Part shown: one piece after another, positions 1-5,704 of the stretch
Layout: every line of letters starts with the position of its first letter
How positions within the stretch are numbered: position 1 is the stretch's first letter
Assembly: GCA_015494815.1 (NCBI GenBank)
Contig: WGAK01000146.1
Coordinates: forward strand, 1-6,822
From: Anaerolineales bacterium
GTDB taxonomy: Bacteria; Chloroflexota; Anaerolineae; Anaerolineales; DRMV01
Direction: 5' to 3'
Length of the DNA: 6,822 nt
The notes under the pieces: generated by a model
What the model was told of the DNA's origin: nothing
Database searches by the model: none
The model's input: only the letters and a program-made list of their open reading frames with translations
Position numbers and translations under genes: made by a program

Positions 1-339
1 CACCCGGGCCGTGCCCACGATGACGCCCACGATGGTGGCAAACACAATGCCCAACGCGCTGACCCGCAGCGTGTTCACCAGACCCACCAGAAAAGCCATC
101 TTGGTGGGCGAAGCACCGGAATAATCAATGAACGAGGGGACTTCGCCGATATTGAAACCCGCGACGGTATCGAGGAAGCCGAAGTCGGGGAGCAGCGAGC
201 GCTGCTCCAGGGCGCTATACATATTTTTGTAAAGGAAACTGCCCACCACCAACACGACGAGCACGAACAGCCCTTGACCAAAGACCCGCAAAAACCGCTC
301 GTCGCGCCAGAAGTTACGCCAAGTCATATCCTGCCACAT
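1..339 (-). CDS. aapQ: AapQ-type general L-amino-acid ABC transporter permease, N-terminal part (partial)
   Basis: This is the first 113 residues of an inner-membrane permease that would carry amino acids delivered by the neighbouring AapJ-type binding protein. Translation from ATG 339-337 gives a cytoplasmic start (MWQDMTWRNFWRDERFLRVF), a hydrophobic helix at about residues 24-37, an extracytoplasmic stretch, then a second hydrophobic segment at about 82-110. The motifs GFLDTVAGFNIGE (54-66) and AFLVGLVNTLRVSALGIV (82-99) match what I recall of the AapQ/BztB family, whose members have a long loop after the first helix. A GGAGG site (345-349) sits 5 nt before the ATG; a second Met at residue 5 is less well placed. 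The gene follows aapJ by 98 nt, the usual J-then-Q order. The reading frame is intact to base 1, so the truncation is a window edge. The family call is confident; the exact substrate range is not shown by the sequence. Confidence 0.88.
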   Translation of the reverse strand, partial: MWQDMTWRNFWRDERFLRVFGQGLFVLVVLVVGSFLYKNMYSALEQRSLLPDFGFLDTVAGFNIGEVPSFIDYSGASPTKMAFLVGLVNTLRVSALGIVFATIVGVIVGTARV

Positions 340-386
340 GGCCGCCTCCGCGATGAGGGCTGTGGGGCGCGAACAATGCCACGCGG

Positions 387-423
387 ACGGCCCCCTGCCG
401 CCCTGAGGGCAACAGGGGGCCGT
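387..423 (-). promoter_or_regulatory. Strong intercistronic hairpin between aapJ and aapQ
   Basis: A perfect 11-bp inverted repeat (387-397 with 413-423, ACGGCCCCCTG against CAGGGGGCCGT) encloses a 15-nt loop. The loop contains a smaller GCCC/GGGC stem (400-403 with 407-410). It begins 14 nt after the aapJ stop and ends about 47 nt before the aapQ start. No run of U follows it in the transcript, so it is not a textbook Rho-independent terminator. In other ABC operons, hairpins in this position stabilise the upstream message or attenuate transcription, so that the binding protein outnumbers the permease. That role here is inference. Confidence 0.7.
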
Positions 424-437
424 GCCAAAGGGTCGGT

Positions 438-1541
438 TTAGCGGAACGGCGGCGCGTAGAGCAGACCGCCCTCGGTGTACAGGCTGTTCAAGCCGCGGGG
501 GATGTAGGTGGGCGTGTCGGGGCCCAGGTTGCGGTTGTAGATTTCTTCGTAGTTGCCCACATACTTGATGACATTGTAGGCCCAGTCGTTGTCCAGGCCC
601 AACTTCTTGCCCAGGTCGCCTTCCACGCCCAGCAGCGAGCGCACGCGCGGATTGGTGGAAGTCTCGCGGACCTGGTCCACATTCTGCGAAGTCACGCCGG
701 CCTCTTCGGCGTAGAAGGTGGCGAACACCACCCACTGCACGATGTCGAACCACTGGTCGTCACCGTGGCGCACCATCGGGCCCAGGGGCTCCTTGGACAC
801 GGTGACATCCATAATCATGTGCTCGTCGGGGTTCTGCAGCATGGTGCGCCGCGCCACCAGGCCCGACTTGTCGGTGGTGTAGGCGTCGCAGCGGCCCTCT
901 TCATACGCGGCCCAACCGGCTTCCACATCGTCGAAGACCACCACCTCGGCGTTGATGCCGTTGGAGTCCAGCACATCGCGCAGGTTGGCCTCGGTGGTCG
1001 TGCCGGTCTGCACGCAGATGGCCGTGCCGTCCAGGTCTTGCAGCGTCTCGATGCCGCTGTCCTTGCGGACGATGAAGCCCTGACCGTCGTAGAAGGTGGT
1101 GTGCACGAAGTTGCCGCCCACCTCGGTGTCGCGGGTCAGCGTCCAGGTGGTGTTGCGGATGAGCACATCAATCTCGCCGGTCTGCAGCGCGGTGAAGCGC
1201 TCCTTGGCGCTCAAAGGCCGGTACTCCACCTTCTCGGGGTCGCCGAAGATGGCCGCCGCCACCGCACGGCAGTAGTCAATGTCGAAGCCTTCGTACTTCC
1301 CTTCCTCGTTCAAGAAGCCAAAGCCGGGCACCTTGGCGTTCACGCCGCAAATCAGGTAGCCCCGCTCCTTGACCGCGGCCAGGGTGGAACCGTAGCCCGA
1401 CTGCGGGCCGGCCGCCTCTTCGGTCGCGGCCTCTTCGGCCGGGGCCTGCGTGGCTTCCGCAGCCTGACCGCCACCGCAGGCCGCCAACGCCAACGCCACG
1501 ACGGCCAACACCGCCAGCAACAACCACATCTTACGAGTCAT
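438..1541 (-). CDS. aapJ: AapJ-type general L-amino-acid ABC transporter substrate-binding lipoprotein
   Basis: The 367-residue protein is the extracytoplasmic amino-acid binding component of an ABC importer. It starts with a lipoprotein signal: positively charged MTRK, a hydrophobic core at about 6-20, and a lipobox ending ALAAC with the lipidated cysteine at residue 22. A flexible Ala/Glu/Gln/Thr-rich linker follows to about residue 45. The rest is a periplasmic-binding-protein fold. AapJ/BztA-family signatures are the opening TLAAVKERGYLICGVN (53-68), GFDIDYCRAVAAAIFGD (85-101), the ligand-pocket stretch RNTTWTLTRD (129-138), QTGTTTE (178-184) and the C-terminal GLNSLYTEGGLLYAPPFR. Length is normal for the family once the linker is allowed for. 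The ATG has an AGGAGG site 5 nt upstream (1547-1552) and a sigma70-like promoter further up. It is the first gene of its unit, with aapQ next. Broad amino-acid specificity is inferred from the family. Confidence 0.93.
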   Translation of the reverse strand: MTRKMWLLLAVLAVVALALAACGGGQAAEATQAPAEEAATEEAAGPQSGYGSTLAAVKERGYLICGVNAKVPGFGFLNEEGKYEGFDIDYCRAVAAAIFGDPEKVEYRPLSAKERFTALQTGEIDVLIRNTTWTLTRDTEVGGNFVHTTFYDGQGFIVRKDSGIETLQDLDGTAICVQTGTTTEANLRDVLDSNGINAEVVVFDDVEAGWAAYEEGRCDAYTTDKSGLVARRTMLQNPDEHMIMDVTVSKEPLGPMVRHGDDQWFDIVQWVVFATFYAEEAGVTSQNVDQVRETSTNPRVRSLLGVEGDLGKKLGLDNDWAYNVIKYVGNYEEIYNRNLGPDTPTYIPRGLNSLYTEGGLLYAPPFR

Positions 1542-1626
1542 AGACTCCTCCTTCCATAGGGTAAAGGTAAAAGGATAAGGCTAAATGTGACGCCCTCGAC
1601 GGGCACTATCCGAACCGATGGCATCA

Positions 1627-1655
1627 AGTATACCTTTTATCTACAGAAAGGGCAA
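1627..1655 (-). promoter_or_regulatory. Sigma70-like promoter for the amino-acid transporter unit
   Basis: On the minus strand, TTGCCC (1650-1655, 4 of 6 matches to TTGACA) is separated by exactly 17 nt from TATACT (1627-1632, 5 of 6 matches to TATAAT). Transcription would start near 1620, giving a leader of about 79 nt before the aapJ ATG. The leader holds a small GCCC/GGGC hairpin (1592-1604) and a pyrimidine-rich stretch (complement of 1560-1580) just ahead of the ribosome binding site. The position fits well: the terminator of the preceding gap gene lies immediately upstream, so aapJ needs its own start. The call rests on sequence match only. Confidence 0.7.
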
Positions 1656-1720
1656 GGGTACTGCGCGCGAAGCGTCATTTCAGGCATTCGTTTGCCATGC
1701 GGCTCGGAGCGGCGTAGGTT

Positions 1721-1760
1721 AAAAAACCACGCCCCGCCAAAAGTTACGGCAGGGCGTGGT
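1721..1760 (-). terminator. Rho-independent terminator after gap
   Basis: A 13-bp stem pairs 1748-1760 with 1726-1738 (ACCACGCCCTGCC against GGCGGGGCGTGGT on the minus strand), with one G-U wobble and a 9-nt loop. A run of six T residues on the minus strand (1721-1726, overlapping the stem by one base) follows directly. The structure begins 21 nt beyond the gap stop codon. It should end the pyk-membrane protein-gap transcript and isolate it from the transporter genes. Confidence 0.92.
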
Positions 1761-1781
1761 CAAACGCGCGGTTGAGGCGGC

Positions 1782-2807
1782 TCAGAAGCCCAGGCGAGCC
1801 ATCCGCGCGGCCAGGTCGGCCGTGCGGCAGGCATAGCCCCACTCATTGTCATACCAGGCAATCACCTTGACCAGGGTGCCGCCGATGACCCGCGTCGAAA
1901 GCGCATCCACGATGGACGAGCGGTCGTCGCCTTTGTAGTCCACCGAGACCAGGGGCTCTTCAGAGTAGCCCAAGATGCCCTGCAACGGCCCCTCGGCCGC
2001 GGCCTTGAGGGCCGCATTGACCGCCTCGACACTGGTGGGCGTGGCTACCGTAGCCACGAAGTCCACCAGCGACACGGTGGGCGTGGGCACCCGCACCGCC
2101 ATGCCGTCGAATTTGCCCTGCAATTCGGGCATGACCTTGCCCAGGGCTTTGGCCGCACCCGTAGTCGTGGGGATGATGTTCACCGCCGCGGCCCGAGCCC
2201 GCCGCATATCCCGATGGGCCAGGTCCAGAATGCGCTGGTCGTTGGTGTAGGAGTGCACGGTGGTCATCAGGCCGTGCACGATGCCGAAGGCCTCGTGGAT
2301 GACTTTGGCCACCGGCGCCAGGCAGTTGGTGGTGCACGAGGCGTTGGACACCACATGGTGGCGGGCCGGGTCGTACTGCTCGTGGTTCACCCCCAGCACC
2401 ACGGTCAGGTCTTCGCCCTTGGCCGGGGCCGTGATGATGACCTTCTTGGCCCCACCCTGCCGAATGTGCGACCAGGGGCCGGGGTCTTTGGACGCATCGC
2501 GGAACACCCCCGTGGCCTCGATGACGATGTCCACCCCCAGGTCGCGCCAGGGCAGGTTGCGGGGGTCGCGCTCCGCGAACACCTTCAGGCGCCGCCCGTT
2601 CACCACCAGGTCACCGTCCACCACCTCCACCGTGCCCGGGAAGGTGCCGTAGTTGGAATCGTACTTGAACAGATGCGCGTTGGTCTCGGCCGGGAACAAG
2701 TCGTTGACGGCCACCACCTCCAGCGCGTCGGGGTGGCGCTCGAGAATGGCCTTGAGCACCTGGCGCCCAATGCGCCCGAAGCCGTTGATGCCGATTTTGA
2801 CGGTCAT
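1782..2807 (-). CDS. gap: Glyceraldehyde-3-phosphate dehydrogenase, phosphorylating, NAD-type
   Basis: The 341-residue cytoplasmic enzyme oxidises and phosphorylates glyceraldehyde 3-phosphate to 1,3-bisphosphoglycerate while reducing NAD+, the first step of the energy-yielding half of glycolysis. The N-terminal Rossmann fold shows GINGFGRIGR (6-15) and AVNDL (33-37); the acidic residue Asp36 at the end of the second strand favours NAD over NADP. The catalytic domain has SNASCTTNC (154-162) with nucleophile Cys158, the activating His185 in TTVHSYT, the phosphate-site segments NIIPTTTGAAKA and GMAVRVPTPT, and the C-terminal WYDNEWGYACR. Length is typical and all key residues are present. An AGGAGG site (2814-2819) lies 6 nt before the ATG. 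It is the last gene of the unit that includes pyk and a membrane protein, and a strong terminator follows it. The function is very secure; strict cofactor use is inferred. Confidence 0.98.
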   Translation of the reverse strand: MTVKIGINGFGRIGRQVLKAILERHPDALEVVAVNDLFPAETNAHLFKYDSNYGTFPGTVEVVDGDLVVNGRRLKVFAERDPRNLPWRDLGVDIVIEATGVFRDASKDPGPWSHIRQGGAKKVIITAPAKGEDLTVVLGVNHEQYDPARHHVVSNASCTTNCLAPVAKVIHEAFGIVHGLMTTVHSYTNDQRILDLAHRDMRRARAAAVNIIPTTTGAAKALGKVMPELQGKFDGMAVRVPTPTVSLVDFVATVATPTSVEAVNAALKAAAEGPLQGILGYSEEPLVSVDYKGDDRSSIVDALSTRVIGGTLVKVIAWYDNEWGYACRTADLAARMARLGF

Positions 2808-2852
2808 AAAGAACCTCCTATGGGGATGAACACCGGTTGCGGGCCGGCCGCG

Positions 2853-3611
2853 TCAGCCAGCCCACCGCGCCAGCACGGCCAACAGGCCGGCGGCGAGCAT
2901 GACGAGGATGAGCAGCCCGCGCACGCCGTCCTGCATCCACAGGCCGGCCGCGTGCAGCGGATGCGCGCGGATGTAAGCCCCGGCCGCGTAGACTTCTTCG
3001 CCCAGCAGCGCGTCGTCCGCGGTGGCCAGCATCACGGCCTGGCCGTTGGGGTCCGACGAGCCACCCACCAGGCGGGGCGCTGCGTCGGCCAGCAGCGCGA
3101 CCTCCCACCCGGCCTGGCCCACCAACAGCGACAGGGCCTGGCGCCCTTGCTGCGCCTCCAGCGCGGCCCCGGCCCCATACGAGGCCGGTTCCAGCCCGGC
3201 CAGCACCAGGCCGTCGGGGGAATAGGCCCGCGGGGCCCGGGCCCGCACGCACGAACGGCGCAGGCTGGCGTGGGCCAGGGCGTGCACCGCGGGGTCGCCC
3301 GCCGAGACGCGCGGGGGCGCGTCGCCCCGCAGCGCGGAACGCACTAAGGGCTCCAGCACGCTCAGGCCGGTCCACGACGCGCCGCCGTCGGGGCGCAGCA
3401 CATGGCCCCGGCCCAGGGTGTAATGCAAACGACGGCCTTCTTCCATCGCCAGGGCCAGGCCCGTCTCCACCCGGCGGAAGGTGGACAACGGCCGCAGCCG
3501 GGCGTACAGCCGCTCGCCGGGGCGAAAGAGGTAAATCAGGCCCATGCCGCCGCCCAACAGGGCCAGCAGGGCCAGCGCCAACCATCCATCCAGGGGCAAA
3601 CCCAACAGCAT
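2853..3611 (-). CDS. DUF6754-like membrane protein between pyk and gap
   Basis: This 252-residue protein has no known function. It has one hydrophobic helix near each end (about 9-28 and 231-249) and a soluble-looking middle of about 200 residues. Landmarks in the middle are RPLSTF (40-45), a VLEPLVRSAL stretch, AGDPAVHALA (104-113), SPDGLVLAGLEPASYGAGAALE (131-152, split around Ser144), ADDALLGEEVYAAGAYI (198-214) and the MQDGVRG before the last helix. The order of these matches what I recall of DUF6754 proteins from Chloroflexota, but I could not search. The start is ATG 3611-3609, chosen because GGAGG (3619-3623) sits 7 nt upstream in the 17-nt gap after pyk. The frame stays open far into pyk, but that part does not read as protein. 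No catalytic motif is visible. Co-transcription with pyk and gap suggests a link to central metabolism or membrane energetics, which is inference only. Confidence 0.85.
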   Translation of the reverse strand: MLLGLPLDGWLALALLALLGGGMGLIYLFRPGERLYARLRPLSTFRRVETGLALAMEEGRRLHYTLGRGHVLRPDGGASWTGLSVLEPLVRSALRGDAPPRVSAGDPAVHALAHASLRRSCVRARAPRAYSPDGLVLAGLEPASYGAGAALEAQQGRQALSLLVGQAGWEVALLADAAPRLVGGSSDPNGQAVMLATADDALLGEEVYAAGAYIRAHPLHAAGLWMQDGVRGLLILVMLAAGLLAVLARWAG

Positions 3612-3618
3612 TCCGGCA

Positions 3619-3623
3619 CCTCC
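3619..3623 (-). promoter_or_regulatory. Ribosome binding site fixing the start of the DUF6754-like gene
   Basis: GGAGG on the minus strand lies wholly in the 17-nt gap between the pyk stop (3629-3631) and ATG 3611-3609, with 7-nt spacing. The reading frame itself is open for 145 more codons upstream inside pyk, so this site is what decides the true start and shows the gene is separate from pyk. Confidence 0.8.
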
Positions 3624-3628
3624 CCGGC

Positions 3629-5074
3629 CTAAAAATCTTGTCCCAAAGTGTGCACCAGCAAGAAATTGGGCGGCCGCATGGCCCCCACGGGGAACCCGGC
3701 CACCAGCACCACCTGCTGCCCGGCCTTGACCTGGCCGCTGGCCTTGAGGGCCAACTCGATGTGCTTGAGCATGATTTCCACGGTGTTGGCAAAGGGCACC
3801 CGGTGCGTTTGAATGCCCCAATACATGCTCAGGCGTCGGTAGGTGCGCTCCACGGGCGTAAAGGCCAGAATGGGCACCTGCGGCCGGGTTTTGGAGAGCA
3901 GCACCGCGGTGCGGCCGGTGTTGGTGAAAATGGCCAGCGCCGCGACCTTGGGCTGTTGCTCGGCCAGGGCCTTGGCCGCCCGGGCCAGGGCCCACGCGTC
4001 GTCGGGCGCCACGGCCCGCCCCGCGCGCTGGCCGCACACGCCCCACTCCGAGGCCGCGCTCTCGGCCCGGCGGATGATGGCGTCCATCATCTGCACCGCG
4101 CGCACGGGGTAGCGCCCCACCGCGGTTTCCCCCGAGAGCATGAGGGCATCGGTGCCGTCGAAGACCGCGTTGGCCACATCCGACGCCTCGGCCCGGGTGG
4201 GCCGCGGGTTGTGAATCATGGAATCGAGCATCTGGGTGGCCGTGATGACCAGTTTGCCCATGCGGTTGGCCGTGGCGATGATGCGTTTCTGGGCCAGGGG
4301 CACGTCTTCGGTGGGGATTTCCACGCCCAGGTCGCCGCGAGCCACCATCACGCCGTCGGCCACGGTCAAGATGTCTTCCAGGTTTTGCAGCGCCTCGGCC
4401 CGTTCGAGTTTGGCGATGAGGGGCGTGTCGGCTTTATCGGGCGCGTATTCGGTCATGGCCCGCCGCACCCGGGCCACATCCTCCGCGGTGCGCACGAAGG
4501 AAATGGCCACCGCGTCCACATCGTGGTCCAGGCCAAAGCGCAAGTCGGCCTCGTCCTTTTCGGTAAAGCCCGGAATGTCCAGGGGAACGCCGGGCAGGTT
4601 GATGCCTTTGTGCGATGACAGGGTGCCGCTGAGCAAAGCCCGGGCCTGCACCCGGTCGCCGTCTACTTCCAGGACTTCCAACTCGATGAGGCCGTCGTCA
4701 ATGGAAATGCGATGCCCGGGCCGCAGCGCGGCCGCGAATTCGGCCAACGGCACGGGCAGCGCGTCGTCCGCGTGCTCGACGCCGGCCCGAAAGGTCACCA
4801 CCTGCCCGGCCTGCACGGCCACCGGCTGGGGCAGCGTGCCCAGGCGGATTTTCGGGCCTTGCAGGTCTTGCAAAATGGCCACGGGCCGGCCCAGGCGCTG
4901 CGCCAGACGCCGGATGCGTTGCATGAGGGCTTCGTGGTCCGCGTGCGAGCCGTGGGAAAAATTGAGCCGGGCCACATCCACGCCGGCGCGCAACAAGCCG
5001 CGCAAGGTACGCTCGTCGTGACTGGCAGGGCCCAGCGTGGCCACAATCTTGGCCCGGCGATAGGGTCGGGTCAT
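3629..5074 (-). CDS. pyk: Pyruvate kinase
   Basis: The 481-residue cytoplasmic enzyme transfers phosphate from phosphoenolpyruvate to ADP, making pyruvate and ATP at the end of glycolysis. Domains in order are the start of the TIM barrel with KIVATLGPAS (9-18) and RLNFSHG (36-42), a B domain at about 72-160 ending in GTLSSHKGINLPG, the barrel core, and a C-terminal regulatory-type domain from about 345. Active-site residues present are Arg36, Asn38, Lys222 and Glu224 in IAKLE, Asp248 in ARGDLGVE, and Thr280 in TATQMLDSM. The segment PTRAEASDVANAVFDGTDA is typical of the family. Length is normal. I chose ATG 5074 because GAGGTGA (5077-5083) is well spaced before it; a GTG at 5080-5078 would add two residues but lies inside that site. 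It heads the glycolytic unit, with an extended -10 promoter about 40 nt upstream. Allosteric effectors cannot be read from the sequence. Confidence 0.97.
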   Translation of the reverse strand: MTRPYRRAKIVATLGPASHDERTLRGLLRAGVDVARLNFSHGSHADHEALMQRIRRLAQRLGRPVAILQDLQGPKIRLGTLPQPVAVQAGQVVTFRAGVEHADDALPVPLAEFAAALRPGHRISIDDGLIELEVLEVDGDRVQARALLSGTLSSHKGINLPGVPLDIPGFTEKDEADLRFGLDHDVDAVAISFVRTAEDVARVRRAMTEYAPDKADTPLIAKLERAEALQNLEDILTVADGVMVARGDLGVEIPTEDVPLAQKRIIATANRMGKLVITATQMLDSMIHNPRPTRAEASDVANAVFDGTDALMLSGETAVGRYPVRAVQMMDAIIRRAESAASEWGVCGQRAGRAVAPDDAWALARAAKALAEQQPKVAALAIFTNTGRTAVLLSKTRPQVPILAFTPVERTYRRLSMYWGIQTHRVPFANTVEIMLKHIELALKASGQVKAGQQVVLVAGFPVGAMRPPNFLLVHTLGQDF

Positions 5075-5076
5075 GG

Positions 5077-5083
5077 TCACCTC
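5077..5083 (-). promoter_or_regulatory. Ribosome binding site deciding the pyk start
   Basis: GAGGTGA on the minus strand is a 7-base match to the anti-Shine-Dalgarno complement, with GAGG ending 5 nt before ATG 5074-5072. The competing GTG start (5080-5078) lies within these seven bases and has only a weak GACGAG directly before it. This favours the shorter 481-residue enzyme. Confidence 0.65.
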
Positions 5084-5102
5084 GTCGCGAAGCAGACATA
5101 AG

Positions 5103-5128
5103 CGCGCGTGTTGATTGTACCACGCGCG
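5103..5128. repeat. Inverted repeat bracketing the pyk -10 box, candidate operator
   Basis: CGCGCGTG (5103-5110) and CACGCGCG (5121-5128) form a perfect 8-bp inverted repeat around a 10-nt centre that contains the -10 element on the minus strand. A dimeric repressor bound here would cover the -10 box and the start site. The surrounding sequence is very rich in CG, which raises the chance of an accidental match. Confidence 0.45.
5114..5122 (-). promoter_or_regulatory. Extended -10 promoter for pyk
   Basis: TGGTACAAT on the minus strand combines the TGn extension with a -10 hexamer TACAAT (5114-5119, 5 of 6 matches). No good -35 is found at 17 nt; a TTGCGC lies at a 20-nt spacing, which is too long. 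Transcription would begin near 5107, leaving a leader of about 33 nt before ATG 5074. It is the only AT-rich patch in a very GC-rich gap, which supports the call. Confidence 0.6.
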
Positions 5129-5145
5129 GCGGTTGGGGCGCGCAA

Positions 5146-5173
5146 CGACCTCCGCGGTCGGGCGCGGAGGTCG
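5146..5173. repeat. 11-bp perfect inverted repeat upstream of the pyk promoter
   Basis: CGACCTCCGCG (5146-5156) pairs with CGCGGAGGTCG (5163-5173) across a 6-nt loop. As RNA it would be a strong hairpin downstream of the 145-residue gene, but no U run follows it. As DNA it sits roughly 40-65 bp upstream of the predicted pyk start site, where regulators often bind. It may be either a terminator lacking a U tract or a regulator site. Confidence 0.55.
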
Positions 5174-5192
5174 CGAAATCGGGCGTCACGCG

Positions 5193-5220
5193 CGCGCCGC
5201 CCCCAATGCCGCGCGGCGCG
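5193..5220 (-). other. GC hairpin just after the 145-residue gene
   Basis: CGCGCCGC (5193-5200) pairs with GCGGCGCG (5213-5220) around a 12-nt loop, starting 13 nt past the stop codon of the upstream gene. There is no U run. It may slow or protect the 3' end of that transcript. An 8-bp GC-only stem can arise by chance in sequence this rich in G and C. Confidence 0.35.
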
Positions 5221-5233
5221 GTCGGGGAGGGCT

Positions 5234-5671
5234 TCAGGCGTTGCCGCGGCCCACCGGGCGGATGCCGCGATAGACCCGCCGCCCCGAAAGCAGGCGCACC
5301 AACGTGCTCGCCGGCCGGTTGAGCCGGGCCGCCATCTCGCGCGGGGTCATGGGCGCGTTGCCGTGGGCCAGCAGCAGCCGAAAGATGGAATCCACCACCG
5401 ACGAGCGTTCGTCCAGAAACTCGGGCTGTTGGGCACAATGGGTCATCAGCACATGCAACAGGCCGTCCACCCGGCGCACCTCGGCCGTCTCAGGGTCCAC
5501 CCAATCGAATTGCTCGGTGGCCGCGAGGTCGGCGAATTGCTCGCGATGGGTCTCGCACAGCAGATTGCGCAGATACACGCGCCAGTCCCGGTCCCGTTGT
5601 TGCCACCACTCGAAGTCAATGTGGAAAGGCGTGTCCGCGGTGGGGCGAATCAAACTGACCGATTTGGGCAT
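5234..5671 (-). CDS. Uncharacterised 145-residue protein with C-terminal helix-turn-helix-like segment
   Basis: I do not recognise this gene by name. The N-terminal part (1-60) is polar and aromatic, with FHIDFEWW (16-23), RDWRVYLRNLLCETHREQF (28-46) and an acidic WVDPETAEV stretch. Residues 70-104 look helical, and the end has PMTPREMAARLNRPASTLVRLL (107-128, in parts), which reads as a helix-turn-helix, followed by RRVYRGIRPV, a possible wing strand. There are only two cysteines (39 and 79), so no zinc cluster is evident. The start is ATG 5671-5669, which has AAGGAG (5680-5685) 8 nt upstream; a TTG at 5695 would place that site inside the gene. The gene follows another uncharacterised gene by 33 nt and is probably co-transcribed with it. 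A role as a small transcription regulator is inference. Codon use matches its neighbours, so transfer is not indicated. Confidence 0.8.
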   Translation of the reverse strand: MPKSVSLIRPTADTPFHIDFEWWQQRDRDWRVYLRNLLCETHREQFADLAATEQFDWVDPETAEVRRVDGLLHVLMTHCAQQPEFLDERSSVVDSIFRLLLAHGNAPMTPREMAARLNRPASTLVRLLSGRRVYRGIRPVGRGNA

Positions 5672-5679
5672 GACCGCTG

Positions 5680-5685
5680 CTCCTT
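5680..5685 (-). promoter_or_regulatory. Ribosome binding site fixing the start of the 145-residue gene
   Basis: AAGGAG on the minus strand stands 8 nt before ATG 5671-5669. It lies between the upstream stop (5705-5707) and this ATG, so the in-frame TTG at 5695-5693 is unlikely to be the start. Confidence 0.7.
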
Positions 5686-5704
5686 CTTGCCGCAACGCCG
5701 AGCC

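Noticed and set aside
765..1559. 264-codon open frame on the plus strand opposite aapJ
   Set aside because: It is antisense to a clear AapJ-type gene, is rich in His/Gly/Val/Ala/Gln as expected from the complement of GC-rich codons, and has no recognisable domain.
1592..1604. Small GCCC/GGGC hairpin in the aapJ leader as a riboswitch
   Set aside because: A 4-bp stem with a 5-nt loop is too small, and the 79-nt leader shows no other conserved aptamer-like structure.
1587..1775. 62-codon open frame on the plus strand between aapJ and gap
   Set aside because: It runs through the aapJ promoter and the gap terminator and has no ribosome binding site at its ATG.
2833..2852. GC palindrome (contains GGCCGGCC) after the DUF6754-like gene
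   Set aside because: The self-complementary core is only 8 bp, has no loop or U run, and such strings are common in this base composition.
2214..3347. 377-codon open frame on the plus strand across gap and the DUF6754-like gene
   Set aside because: It spans two real minus-strand genes and the space between them, with His/Gly/Arg/Gln-rich low-complexity translation typical of antisense GC-rich sequence.
2818..3792. 324-codon minus-strand frame overlapping the DUF6754-like gene
   Set aside because: It is a different frame from the gene that has the ribosome binding site and membrane helices, and is dominated by Arg/Gly/Ala/Pro.
3612..4046. Upstream extension of the DUF6754-like gene into pyk, or a fusion of the two
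   Set aside because: The frame is open but translates to Gly/Arg/Ala/His filler in a different frame from pyk, and the ATG at 3611 has its own well-placed GGAGG.
3638..4618. 326-codon open frame on the plus strand opposite pyk
   Set aside because: It lies entirely within a well-supported pyruvate kinase gene and translates to His/Gly-rich sequence with no family features.
4698..5438. 246-codon minus-strand frame crossing the pyk promoter gap
   Set aside because: It covers the start of pyk, the structured gap and the end of the 145-residue gene in the wrong frame; its composition is Pro/Arg/Gly/Ala-rich. An ATG at 5099 in this frame has no binding site.
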